This document shows, in pieces, positions 24,907-33,462 of a stretch of 43,764 nucleotides of DNA. The DNA is taken from contig JABTBR010000055.1 of NCBI GenBank assembly GCA_013284265.1, positions 1 through 43,764 of the forward strand, written 5' to 3'. Made by a program: the position numbers and the translations under genes. Numbering within the stretch: the first letter of the stretch is position 1; each line of letters starts with the position of its first letter. This DNA is from Oxalobacteraceae bacterium (lineage in GTDB: Bacteria; Pseudomonadota; Gammaproteobacteria; Burkholderiales; Burkholderiaceae_D). Below the pieces are notes generated by a model. It made no database searches. It had not been told where the DNA came from and saw only the letters and a program-made list of their open reading frames with translations.

Positions 24907-25212
24907 GGCAAATGGCGCGGACGGACCGCGCAATGGTTTAGTTGTGGTATTGATAAAAAACTTGAAATTATTGCTATTCGCTGGCAAAAGCTTTCGATTG
25001 CCGTGCATTTCGCCTGTTCGCGTTGTGCACTTTCACGTGGATTTGCGGTAAATTGCAATCAAATTATAAGGTAGAATGGCGGGTTGATGCGTTGCCGGCG
25101 CTGAATGATTGCTGCCGCCGCATCGGAACAGATGGCGCGGCGCCCTTGGGGCGTGCGCTTCGAACCTCCCTATAACGGCTTACGCGCACTCCAGAGGCGC
25201 CACAGGACACTC
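24907..25212. other. Divergent gatC/mreB intergenic region (306 bases)
   Basis: No gene seen; frames that cross it are upstream extensions of gatC or mreB without a supporting start. The middle part (about 24945-25075) is clearly richer in A+T than the surroundings, as expected for back-to-back promoters. The mreB-side promoter is listed separately; the gatC-side one could not be placed. Confidence 0.5.
25043..25070 (+). promoter_or_regulatory. Candidate sigma-70 promoter of mreB
   Basis: -35 TTGCGG (25043-25048), 16-base spacer, -10 TATAAG (25065-25070) in an A+T-rich patch. It would leave a leader of about 135 bases before the mreB ATG. Overlapping alternatives (for example a -10 at TAGAAT just downstream) exist. 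Confidence 0.4.
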
Positions 25213-26256
25213 ATGTTTGGTTTTTTACGCAGGTATATCTCCACCGATCTGGCCATTGACTTGGGCACGGCCAACACCTTGATTTACGTTCGCGGCCAGG
25301 GCATCGTGCTGGACGAACCGTCGGTCGTGGCGATCCGCCAGGAAGGCGGCCCAAACGGCAAGAAGACGATCCAGGCCGTCGGTAAAGAAGCAAAGCAGAT
25401 GCTGGGTAAGGTACCTGGCAACATCGAGGCGATCCGCCCGATGAAAGACGGCGTGATCGCCGACTTCACCGTCACCGAGCAGATGCTCAAGCAGTTCATC
25501 CGCATGGTGCACGACTCGAAATTCTTCCGTCCTTCCCCGCGCATCATCATCTGCGTTCCCTGCGGCTCGACCCAGGTCGAGCGCCGCGCGATCCGCGAAT
25601 CGGCGCTGGGCGCCGGCGCGTCGCAGGTCTACCTGATCGAAGAGCCGATGGCCGCCGCAATAGGCGCGGGCCTGCCGGTGTCGGATGCAACCGGCTCGAT
25701 GGTGGTCGACATCGGCGGCGGTACCACCGAAGTGGGCATCATCTCGCTGGGCGGCATGGTCTACAAGGGTTCGGTGCGCGTCGGTGGCGACAAATTCGAC
25801 GAAGCCATCGTCAACTACATCCGCCGCAACTACGGCATGCTGATTGGCGAACAGACCGCCGAGGCGATCAAGAAGGCCATCGGTTCGGCCTTCCCGGGTT
25901 CGGAAGTCAAGGAGATGGAAGTCAAGGGCCGCAACCTGTCCGAAGGCATTCCACGCTCGTTTACGATCTCGTCCAACGAGATCCTCGAAGCGCTGACCGA
26001 TCCGCTGAATAACATCGTGTCGGCCGTGAAGAACGCGCTGGAACAGACCCCGCCGGAACTGGGCGCCGACATCGCCGAAAAAGGCATGATGCTGACCGGC
26101 GGCGGCGCGCTGCTGCGCGATCTGGATCGCCTGCTGATGGAAGAGACCGGACTGCCGGTGCTGGTGGCGGAAGACCCGCTGACCTGCGTGGTGCGTGGTT
26201 CGGGCATGGCACTGGAGCGGATGGATCAACTGGGTTCCATCTTCTCTTACGAATGA
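25213..26256 (+). CDS. mreB: Rod shape-determining protein MreB
   Basis: 347 residues, bacterial actin. It polymerises under the inner membrane and steers the elongasome. The start MFGFLRRYISTDLAIDLGTANTL contains the phosphate-1 loop and a short amphipathic membrane-binding N-terminus. DIGGGTTEVGIISLGG is phosphate-2, and TGGGALLRDLD is the adenosine motif. The ATG at 25213 has AGGA five bases upstream and fits the family, so 36 upstream in-frame codons are rejected. First gene of mreBCD-mrdA-rodA, separated from mreC by a terminator-like hairpin at 26266. Confidence 0.97.
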   Translation: MFGFLRRYISTDLAIDLGTANTLIYVRGQGIVLDEPSVVAIRQEGGPNGKKTIQAVGKEAKQMLGKVPGNIEAIRPMKDGVIADFTVTEQMLKQFIRMVHDSKFFRPSPRIIICVPCGSTQVERRAIRESALGAGASQVYLIEEPMAAAIGAGLPVSDATGSMVVDIGGGTTEVGIISLGGMVYKGSVRVGGDKFDEAIVNYIRRNYGMLIGEQTAEAIKKAIGSAFPGSEVKEMEVKGRNLSEGIPRSFTISSNEILEALTDPLNNIVSAVKNALEQTPPELGADIAEKGMMLTGGGALLRDLDRLLMEETGLPVLVAEDPLTCVVRGSGMALERMDQLGSIFSYE

Positions 26257-26265
26257 TTTGAAACC

Positions 26266-26292
26266 GCGGCCCTTGCAAATCGGCCGCTTTTT
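26266..26292 (+). terminator. Attenuator-like hairpin between mreB and mreC
   Basis: GCGGCC (26266-26271) pairs with GGCCGC (26282-26287) over a 10-base loop and is followed at once by T5. It begins 10 bases after the mreB stop. Such a partial terminator would give more MreB than MreC/MreD, which matches the known stoichiometry in other bacteria (inference). Confidence 0.6.
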
Positions 26293-26391
26293 CGTTGTGG
26301 CGACCCTGCGCGAGCGGGGTGGCCGCCATTCAGGATGAGGTGATCGTCCCGGTCCGTCTGTTGGCGCGCGAGCGCCGGATTATTGGAAGTC

Positions 26392-27546
26392 ATGGAATAC
26401 AGTCCTCCGCCACTGTTCAAGCAAGGCGCTTCGGCGCGGGTCAAGATGACGGTGTTCGCCTGCATATCGATCGCGCTGCTGCTGGCCGATGCGCGCATGC
26501 ATGCGCTGCCGGGCCTGCGCCTGGCCGCCGGCACCGTACTCTATCCCCTGCAAATGGCGGCCTTGCTGCCGCGCGATGCCATCTACGGCATGGGCGATTA
26601 TTTCTCTTCGCTGTCGGCGCTGGAAAAGCAGGTGCGCGAGCTGCAGCGCCAGCAGATCGTCGCGGCGCAGGCGCTCCAGCAGGCCCAGCTCAATTCCGTT
26701 GAAAACAACCACTTGCGCAAGCTGATGGAAGCGCGCGAGCGCGTGCCCGTCAAGTCGATGCTGGCCGAGGTGCTGTACGACACGCGCGACGTCAACAGCC
26801 GCAAGATCGTGCTCGATCGCGGCATCAAGCAGGGCGTGACACTGGGCCTGCCGGTGATCGACAACCAGGGCGTGGTCGGCCAGGTGACGCGGGTGTTCCC
26901 CTTCACCTCGGAAGTGACGCTGCTGACCGACAAGGAGCAGGCGATTCCGGTGCAGCTGCTGCGCAATGGCTTGCGCAGCGTCGCTTATGGGCGTGGCAAG
27001 TCCGGCTCGCTGGAACTGCGCTTCACCGCGCCGAACGCCGATATCCAGGTGGGCGACGTGGTCGTCACCTCGGGCCTGGACGGCGTGTATCCGGCCGGTC
27101 TGGCGGTGGCGCGCGTGAGCCAGGTGGAAAACAGCGCCGGCGGTTCCTTCGGCGGCGTGGTGTGCCAGCCTCTGGCGGGCATCGCCAACAATACCCAGTT
27201 GCTGATCCTGACGGGCCAGCCGGAGCTGCCGCCGCGTCCTCCGGAAGAGGAAGTGCGCGGGCCGCGCAAGCACGCCAGCAAGATGGGACCGATCAAGGAA
27301 GCGCCCAAGCCGGGCGCCGAGGGCGCCGCCGCCGCGGCCATTCCTGCCACGGCGGCACCCGGCCGCACCACCGTGGCGCCCGCCGCGGGTGGCGTGGCCG
27401 CCACACCGGCCGCGACGCCGGCCGCCGCGCCAGCGGCGCCGGTCGTGCGCGGTACCACGCAGCCGCCGGCCGCACCGGCCGCACCGGCCGGCCTGCTGCC
27501 GCAGCCGGCCGCCACCCCCGCCAAACCGAAGGAGGGCGCACGATGA
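26392..27546 (+). CDS. mreC: Rod shape-determining protein MreC
   Basis: 384 residues. A bitopic periplasmic scaffold that activates PBP2-RodA. An N-terminal membrane helix (about residues 19-40) is followed by a coiled coil (about 65-110, LEKQVRELQRQQIVAAQALQQ) and the double beta-barrel MreC core (VLYDTRDVNSRKIVLDRG to about residue 275). The last 100 or so residues are Pro/Ala-rich and low in complexity, a common feature in betaproteobacterial MreC. ATG at 26392 with GGAAG upstream; an in-frame TTG three codons earlier is less likely. The stop overlaps the mreD start (ATGA). Confidence 0.95.
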   Translation: MEYSPPPLFKQGASARVKMTVFACISIALLLADARMHALPGLRLAAGTVLYPLQMAALLPRDAIYGMGDYFSSLSALEKQVRELQRQQIVAAQALQQAQLNSVENNHLRKLMEARERVPVKSMLAEVLYDTRDVNSRKIVLDRGIKQGVTLGLPVIDNQGVVGQVTRVFPFTSEVTLLTDKEQAIPVQLLRNGLRSVAYGRGKSGSLELRFTAPNADIQVGDVVVTSGLDGVYPAGLAVARVSQVENSAGGSFGGVVCQPLAGIANNTQLLILTGQPELPPRPPEEEVRGPRKHASKMGPIKEAPKPGAEGAAAAAIPATAAPGRTTVAPAAGGVAATPAATPAAAPAAPVVRGTTQPPAAPAAPAGLLPQPAATPAKPKEGAR

Positions 27547-28055
27547 ATCGTCCCCACTATATTCTGCTGCCGGTCAGCCCGCTGTTCATCGCCTTCAGCC
27601 TGTTCTGCGCCTTTTTACTGAACCTGCTGCCCTGGGGGAACTTCATCGGCGCGCCGGACTTCGTCGCGCTGGTGCTGGTGTTCTGGGGCGTGCACCAGCC
27701 GCGCAAGGTGGGCATCGGCACCGCCTTCTGCCTCGGCCTGCTGATGGACGTGCACGACTCGACCCTGCTGGGCGAGAATGCGCTGGCCTACACCTTGCTG
27801 TCGTATTTCGCGATCATGCTGCACCGGCGCGTGCTGTGGTTCCCCACCTGGACCCAGGCCATGCACGTGTTCCCGCTGCTGCTGATGGCGCAGTCGGTGG
27901 AACTGCTGATCCGCTTCTTCGCCTCCGGCAAATTCCCTGGCTGGTTCTATTTCATCGAAAGCGTGGTGGCCGTGGTCCTGTGGCCGCTGACCACCTGGCT
28001 GCTGCTGGCGCCGCAGCGGCGCGCGGTGGACCGCGACCATACCCGCCCGATCTGA
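27543..28055 (+). CDS. mreD: Rod shape-determining protein MreD
   Basis: 170 residues with about five hydrophobic helices, an inner-membrane partner of MreC in the elongasome. Typical MreD features are the NLLPWGNFIGAPDFVALVLVFW stretch in helix 1-2 and GLLMDVHDSTLLGENALAY in the centre. ATG at 27543 overlaps the mreC stop by four bases; the much longer upstream frame is mreC read out of frame. Followed after 33 bases by mrdA. Confidence 0.94.
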   Translation: MNRPHYILLPVSPLFIAFSLFCAFLLNLLPWGNFIGAPDFVALVLVFWGVHQPRKVGIGTAFCLGLLMDVHDSTLLGENALAYTLLSYFAIMLHRRVLWFPTWTQAMHVFPLLLMAQSVELLIRFFASGKFPGWFYFIESVVAVVLWPLTTWLLLAPQRRAVDRDHTRPI

Positions 28056-28088
28056 CCATATTGTCCCTGAAAGCCTTGACTGTCCGGC

Positions 28089-30071
28089 ATGACTGAACTG
28101 AAGAATACCGAACGCGAACTGCAGCTGTTCCGGCTCCGCCTGACCTTGCTGGGGATACTGGTGTTCATCTGCTTCGCGCTGCTGCTGACGCGCTTCATCT
28201 GGCTACAGGTGGTCAAGCACAGCGACTATGCGGCCCAGGCCGAGGACAACCGCATCGCGGTGGTGCCGATCGTGCCCAACCGCGGCCTGATCCTGGACCG
28301 CAACGGCGTGGTGCTGGCGCGCAACTACTCGGCCTATACGCTGGAGGTGACGCCGTCCAAGCTGCGCATGACGCTCGACGAGACCATCGACGAACTGGCC
28401 AAGCTGGTCGAGATCGAAATCAAGGACCGCAAGCGCTTCAAGAAGCTGCTGGAAGAATCGAAGACCTTCGAGAGCGTGCCGCTGCGCACCCGCCTGACGG
28501 ACGAGGAAGTGGCGCGCTTTTCGGCCCAGCGCTTCCGTTTCCCCGGCGTGGAAATCCAGGCGCGCCTGTTCCGCCAGTATCCGCTGGGCGAGCTGGCCTC
28601 GCACGTGATCGGCTACATCGGCCGGATCAACCAGTCCGAGTCGAACGCGCTGGAGTCGGGCGACGATGCGGCCAACTATAACGGCACCGACCATATCGGC
28701 AAGGAAGGGCTGGAGAAGAGCTACGAGCGCCAGCTGCACGGCAACACCGGTTACGAGGAAGTGGAAGTGTCGGCCGGCGGACGGGCGATCCGCACGCTCT
28801 CGCGCACCCCGGCCGCGCCGGGCAATAACCTGATCCTGTCGGTCGACATCGAGCTGCAGAAGGTCATCGAGGAAGCCTTTGGCGAATGGCGCGGGGCGCT
28901 GGTGGCGATCGAACCGGAAAGCGGCGACATCCTGGCCTATGTGTCGCGCCCTGGCTACGACCCGAACCTGTTCGTCGACGGGATCGACTCGCAAAGCTGG
29001 AACGAACTCAATACCTCGCTCGACAAGCCGATGGTGAACCGGCCGCTGTCGGGCACCTATCCGCCCGGATCGACCTTCAAGCCTTTCATGGCGCTGGCGG
29101 CGCTGGAACTGGGCCGGCGCACGCCAGGCCAGACCATTTCCGATCCGGGCTCGTTTACGCTGGGCGGCCACAAATTCCGCGACGATAAGCCGGGCGGGCA
29201 TGGCAGCGTGGATATGTACAAGTCCATCGTCGAATCCTGCGACACCTATTACTACATGCTCGGCAACGACATGGGCATCGACGCGATCCACGACTTCATG
29301 AAGCCTTTCGGTTTCGGCCAGCTCACCGGCATCGACCTGGATCACGAAAAGGTCGGCGTGCTGCCGTCCAAGGAGTGGAAGCGCAGCCGCTTCAAGAAAT
29401 ACCCGCAGCAGCAGAAATGGGTGGGCGGCGATACGATTTCGATCAGTATCGGCCAGGGCTTCAACAACTACACGATGCTGCAGCTGGCGCATGCGGTGGC
29501 CAACCTGGCCAACAACGGCGTGGTGATGAAGCCGCACCTGGTGAAGATCATTGAGGACGGCGTGACGCGCGCGCGCAAGCTGACCGTGCCCAAGGAAAGC
29601 TACCGGATTCCGCTCAAGCAGGAAAATATCGACGTGATCAAGAACGCCATGGTGGGCGTGACCATCGGCGGCACCGGCGCCAAGGCCTTTGCCGGTGCGG
29701 GTTACACCTCGGCCGGCAAGACCGGTACCGCCCAGGTGATCGCGATCAAGAAGAACGAGAAGTACAACGCCAACCTGATCTCCGAGCGGCTGCGCGACAA
29801 TGCGCTCTACACCGCCTTCGCGCCGGCCGACAAGCCGCGCATCGCCATCGCGATCGTGGTGGAGAACGCCGGTTTCGGCGCCGGCGTGGCCGCGCCCATC
29901 GTGCGCAAGGCGCTCGACTACTACCTGCTGGGCAAGCGTCCGAACGAAAAAGAAACCACCAAGGTGCCCAAGGAAGACGCCGAACTGCGCTCGCTCGAAG
30001 AGCTCAAGGCCGAGCAGGGCGTCAGCGGCGAACCGAAGCCGGGCGCCGAGACGCCTGGCAATAAAGACTAG
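28089..30071 (+). CDS. mrdA: Penicillin-binding protein 2 (first copy)
   Basis: 660 residues. The class B transpeptidase that crosslinks peptidoglycan during elongation with RodA. An N-terminal membrane anchor (about residues 17-40, RLRLTLLGILVFI) leads to the pedestal with NRGLILDRNGVVLARN, then the transpeptidase domain: S328-T-F-K331 (nucleophile motif), S383-C-D385 (second motif as SxD, as in E. coli PBP2) and K544-T-G546. A hydrophilic tail rich in Lys/Glu follows KALDYYLLGKRP. ATG at 28089 gives MTELKNTERELQ. Eight bases from the start of rodA. A second complete copy lies at 31493. Confidence 0.96.
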   Translation: MTELKNTERELQLFRLRLTLLGILVFICFALLLTRFIWLQVVKHSDYAAQAEDNRIAVVPIVPNRGLILDRNGVVLARNYSAYTLEVTPSKLRMTLDETIDELAKLVEIEIKDRKRFKKLLEESKTFESVPLRTRLTDEEVARFSAQRFRFPGVEIQARLFRQYPLGELASHVIGYIGRINQSESNALESGDDAANYNGTDHIGKEGLEKSYERQLHGNTGYEEVEVSAGGRAIRTLSRTPAAPGNNLILSVDIELQKVIEEAFGEWRGALVAIEPESGDILAYVSRPGYDPNLFVDGIDSQSWNELNTSLDKPMVNRPLSGTYPPGSTFKPFMALAALELGRRTPGQTISDPGSFTLGGHKFRDDKPGGHGSVDMYKSIVESCDTYYYMLGNDMGIDAIHDFMKPFGFGQLTGIDLDHEKVGVLPSKEWKRSRFKKYPQQQKWVGGDTISISIGQGFNNYTMLQLAHAVANLANNGVVMKPHLVKIIEDGVTRARKLTVPKESYRIPLKQENIDVIKNAMVGVTIGGTGAKAFAGAGYTSAGKTGTAQVIAIKKNEKYNANLISERLRDNALYTAFAPADKPRIAIAIVVENAGFGAGVAAPIVRKALDYYLLGKRPNEKETTKVPKEDAELRSLEELKAEQGVSGEPKPGAETPGNKD

Positions 30072-30078
30072 GACAATC

Positions 30079-31191
30079 ATGCGTATCAATGAACGGCGCT
30101 CGCTGTGGCGCCGCCTCCGCCCCTATTTCACGGTGTTCGACGGGCCGCTGACACTGATCATCGTGCTGCTGCTGTCGACCGGCCTGGTGACTCTGTATTC
30201 GGCCGGCATCGGCATTCCCGGCAAGGTGGAAGACCAGTTGCGCAATATCTGTATGTGCTTCCTGGTGATGTGGTTCGTGGCGAACGTCTCGCCGCAGATG
30301 ATGATGCGCATCGCGCTGCCGGCCTATGTGGTGTCGGTGGCGCTGCTGGTGGCGGTGGCCCTGTTCGGCACCATCAAGCTCGGCGCGCGGCGCTGGCTGC
30401 ATGTGGGGGTCGATATCCAGCCCTCGGAATTCATGAAGATCGCCATGCCGTTGATGCTGGCCTGGTTCTTCCAGCAGCGCGCCGGCCAGCTGCGCTGGGA
30501 CTCGTATGCGGTGGCGGCGGTGCTGCTGGCCATTCCGGTGGCCCTGATCGCCAAGCAGCCCGACCTGGGTACGGCGCTGCTGGTGGTGGCGGCCGGTTTC
30601 TGCGTGATCTTCCTGGCCGGCCTGTCGTGGAAGGCGCTGCTGGCCCTGTTCGTGGCCGGCGCGGCCAGCCTGCCTGTGATCTGGTCGGTGCTGCACGATT
30701 ATCAGCGCGAGCGCGTGATGACGCTGATCGATCCGACCTCCGACCCGCTGGGCAAGGGCTTCCACATCATCCAGTCGACCATCGCGGTCGGCTCGGGCGG
30801 CCTGACCGGCAAGGGCTGGACCCACGGCACCCAGGCCCACCTGGAATTCATCCCGGAACGCACCACCGACTTTATTTTCGCGGTGTTCTCGGAAGAGTTC
30901 GGCCTGGTGGGCAATCTGGTGCTGATGTTCCTGTACCTGCTGCTGATCGGCCGGGGCCTGATGATCGCGGCCGGCGCGCCGACCTTCTTCACGCGCCTGC
31001 TGGCCGGCGCCGTCACGATGATTTACTTTACCTACGCCTTCGTCAACATGGGCATGGTCAGCGGCATTTTGCCGGTGGTCGGCGTGCCGCTGCCGTTCAT
31101 GAGCTATGGCGGCACCGCGCTGCTGACGCTGGGGCTGGGCGGCGGCATCCTGATGAGTATCCAGCGCCACCGCAAGCTGGTGCAGACCTGA
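30079..31191 (+). CDS. rodA: Rod shape-determining protein RodA (SEDS glycosyltransferase)
   Basis: 370 residues with about ten membrane helices. SEDS peptidoglycan polymerase, partner of PBP2 in elongation. The long periplasmic loop contains DPTSDPLGKGFHIIQSTIAVGSGG and GTQAHLEFIPERTTDFIFAVFSEEFG, both strongly conserved; the DPTSDP region includes the essential Asp. The C-terminal PLPFMSYGGTALLTLGLGGGIL is also typical. ATG at 30079 (GGAC upstream); the longer frame from 29800 is mrdA out of frame. Its stop overlaps the start of the small anchor-only gene (TGATG). Confidence 0.96.
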   Translation: MRINERRSLWRRLRPYFTVFDGPLTLIIVLLLSTGLVTLYSAGIGIPGKVEDQLRNICMCFLVMWFVANVSPQMMMRIALPAYVVSVALLVAVALFGTIKLGARRWLHVGVDIQPSEFMKIAMPLMLAWFFQQRAGQLRWDSYAVAAVLLAIPVALIAKQPDLGTALLVVAAGFCVIFLAGLSWKALLALFVAGAASLPVIWSVLHDYQRERVMTLIDPTSDPLGKGFHIIQSTIAVGSGGLTGKGWTHGTQAHLEFIPERTTDFIFAVFSEEFGLVGNLVLMFLYLLLIGRGLMIAAGAPTFFTRLLAGAVTMIYFTYAFVNMGMVSGILPVVGVPLPFMSYGGTALLTLGLGGGILMSIQRHRKLVQT

Positions 31192-31415
31192 TGGAGCGGC
31201 GCATCGACGAGTCCCATCGATTCGCCCAGGAGTCGCAGCAATTCCTGCGCCGCCTGAAGCTGCTGGGCCTGGGCGCCTGCGTGCTGCTCGGGCTGTTGAC
31301 GGCGCGCTTTGTCTGGCTGCAGTTCGTCGAACGCGACGTCTACCAGGCCAAGGCGGAAGTGAACCGCGTGGCCGCCGGCAAGGCCGAGGCTGCGCCTTCC
31401 CCGCACGGCAAATAG
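31191..31415 (+). CDS. Small membrane protein resembling the PBP2 N-terminal anchor
   Basis: 74 residues. The middle (RLKLLGLGACVLLGLLTARF, then VWLQFVERDVYQAKAEVNRVA) lines up with the anchor and first pedestal residues of both flanking PBP2 copies (RFIWLQVVKHSDYAAQAEDNRIA in copy 1). The PBP2 similarity then stops, and it ends in AAGKAEAAPSPHGK. One predicted membrane helix, N-terminus in the cytosol. Its ATG overlaps the rodA stop as TGATG, the same coupling as elsewhere in the cluster, which favours a translated gene. No PBP2-like sequence follows its stop in any frame before the second mrdA. It is either a remnant of a deleted third copy or a small protein kept for its own sake; not a catalytic PBP. 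Confidence 0.65.
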   Translation: MERRIDESHRFAQESQQFLRRLKLLGLGACVLLGLLTARFVWLQFVERDVYQAKAEVNRVAAGKAEAAPSPHGK

Positions 31416-31492
31416 GGCGCGCGCATGGATCTTCCTGAGGGACGCGCCGTCCGGCAGCGTCCGGATTCCGATTGCGCCCGGGGCGTGGCGGC

Positions 31493-33406
31493 ATGACCGA
31501 ATTTCGCGACACCGGGCGCGAACTGCGGCAGTTCCGCCTGCGCCTGGCCGTGCTGTCCGCACTGGTGCTGCTGTGCTTTGGCCTGCTGCTGGCGCGCCTG
31601 ATCTGGATGCAGGTGTTTAGGCACAGCGCATTCGTGGCCAAGGCCGAGGACAACCGCAGTGCGCTGCTGCCCATCGCGCCGACCCGCGGCCTGATCCTGG
31701 ACCGCCATGGCGTGGTCCTGGCCAGTAACTTCTCGGCCTATACGCTGGAAATCACACAGTCCAAGCTGCGCCTGCCGCTGGACCAGACCATAGCCCAGCT
31801 GGGTGAATTGATCGCCATCGATGTGCGCGACCGCAAGCGCTTTAAAAAGCTGCTGGATGATTCGAAGAACTTCGAGAGCGTGCCGCTGCGCACCCGCCTG
31901 TCGGACGCGGAGGTGGCGCGCTTCACCGCCCAGCACTTCCGCTTCCCCGGCGTGGAAGTGCAGGCGCGCCTGTACCGCCAGTATCCGCTGGGTGAAACCG
32001 CCTCCCATGTGATCGGCTATATCGGCCGCATCAACCGCGCCGAAGCGGCCGCGCTGGAGGCGGGCGAGGAGGGCGCCAACTACAACGGCAGCGACCATAT
32101 CGGCAAGGAAGGGCTGGAAAAAAGCTACGAGAAGCTGCTGCATGGCGTGAGCGGATTCGAGCAGGTGGAAGTGGCCGCGAGCGGACGGGCGGTGCGCACG
32201 CTGGCGCGCAAGGCGCCGGTCGCGGGCAGCAATCTGATCCTGTCGGTCGACATCGAACTGCAGAAGATCGTCGAGCAGGCCTTCGGTGAGCGGCGCGGCG
32301 CGCTGGTGGCGATCGAGCCCGCCAGCGGCGATGTGCTGGCGTTTGTGTCGCGCCCCGGCTTCGACCCGAACCTGTTCGTCGACGGGATCGATCCGCAAAG
32401 CTGGGATGAACTCAATACCTCGCTGGACCGGCCGATGGTGAACCGGCCGCTGTCGGGCACCTATGCGCCGGGTTCGACCTTCAAGCCTTTCATGGCGCTG
32501 GCCGCGCTGGAACTGGGCAAGCGCAGCACCGGGCAGAGCACCTACGATCCCGGCTTCTACGATCTGGGCGGGCACCGCTTCCGCGACGATGTGGCGGGCG
32601 GCCACGGTTCGGTCGATATGCGCCGTTCCATCATCGTGTCCTGCAATACCTATTACTACGCGCTGGGCCACGACCTGGGCATCGATGCGATCCACGATTT
32701 CATGCAGCCCTTCGGCTTTGGCCAGCGCACCGGCATCGACCTCGATAACGAGAAGAGCGGCGTGCTGCCATCGCAGGCATGGAAGCGCGCGCGCTTCAAG
32801 GGCAACGCCGGCAAGTGGGTGGGCGGCGATACGATTTCGATCAGCAATGGCTCGGGCCTGAATGCCTACACGCCCTTGCAGATGGCGCACGCGCTGGCCA
32901 ACCTGGCCAACAACGGCGTGGTGATGAAGCCGCATCTGGTGCGCATGGTCGAGGACAGCGCGACGCGAGCACGCGCACTGACGGTAGCGAAGGAGAGCTA
33001 CCGGATCGCGCTCAAACAGGAGCATATCGACTTCATTAAAAACGCCATGGTGGGCGTGACCAGCGAGGCTGGCGGCACCGCTTTCGGGGCATTTTCCGGT
33101 GCCGGCTACACGGTTGGCGGCAAGACCGGCACGGCCCAGGTGATCACCATCAAATCCAACGAGAAGTACAACGCGGCGAGGCTGGCCGAGCGTTTGCGCG
33201 ATAATGCGATGTTTACCGCGTTTGCGCCCGTCGACAAACCCCGCATCGTGATCGCGATGGTGGTGGAAAATGCGGGCCATGGCGGTGAGTTCGCCGCGCC
33301 GATAGCACGCAAGGCGCTCGATTATTATTTGCTGGGCAAGCGCCCGGCCGGCAGCAAAGCCGGCAAGGCGCCGCAGGATGATGCCGTGGCAGTGCCGCCT
33401 CCATAG
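31493..33406 (+). CDS. mrdA: Penicillin-binding protein 2 (second copy)
   Basis: 637 residues, full-length paralogue of the first PBP2 with the same domain order. Catalytic motifs sit at identical positions: S328-T-F-K331, S383-C-N385 (SxN, whereas copy 1 has SxD) and K544-T-G546. The membrane anchor (about 17-40) is intact. The tail after LLGKRP is shorter than in copy 1. ATG at 31493 gives MTEFRDTGRELR, parallel to MTELKNTERELQ of copy 1; the TTG at 31472 is rejected. The ribosome site is weak. DNA identity to copy 1 is patchy, with identical runs of 30 or more bases around the SxxK motif and after SxN. No sign of decay, so likely functional; the division of labour between copies is unknown. 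Confidence 0.93.
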   Translation: MTEFRDTGRELRQFRLRLAVLSALVLLCFGLLLARLIWMQVFRHSAFVAKAEDNRSALLPIAPTRGLILDRHGVVLASNFSAYTLEITQSKLRLPLDQTIAQLGELIAIDVRDRKRFKKLLDDSKNFESVPLRTRLSDAEVARFTAQHFRFPGVEVQARLYRQYPLGETASHVIGYIGRINRAEAAALEAGEEGANYNGSDHIGKEGLEKSYEKLLHGVSGFEQVEVAASGRAVRTLARKAPVAGSNLILSVDIELQKIVEQAFGERRGALVAIEPASGDVLAFVSRPGFDPNLFVDGIDPQSWDELNTSLDRPMVNRPLSGTYAPGSTFKPFMALAALELGKRSTGQSTYDPGFYDLGGHRFRDDVAGGHGSVDMRRSIIVSCNTYYYALGHDLGIDAIHDFMQPFGFGQRTGIDLDNEKSGVLPSQAWKRARFKGNAGKWVGGDTISISNGSGLNAYTPLQMAHALANLANNGVVMKPHLVRMVEDSATRARALTVAKESYRIALKQEHIDFIKNAMVGVTSEAGGTAFGAFSGAGYTVGGKTGTAQVITIKSNEKYNAARLAERLRDNAMFTAFAPVDKPRIVIAMVVENAGHGGEFAAPIARKALDYYLLGKRPAGSKAGKAPQDDAVAVPPP

Positions 33407-33462
33407 GAAGGCGCGCTGTCATCGTGCCGCCGTTGCAAAAAACAAAACAAAAGGATGGCACG

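Noticed and set aside
31191..31492. Frameshifted third PBP2 gene running on from the 74-codon frame into mrdA copy 2
   Set aside because: No PBP2-like residues appear in any frame between 31416 and 31492, and copy 2 has its own complete anchor, so a single frameshift cannot join them.
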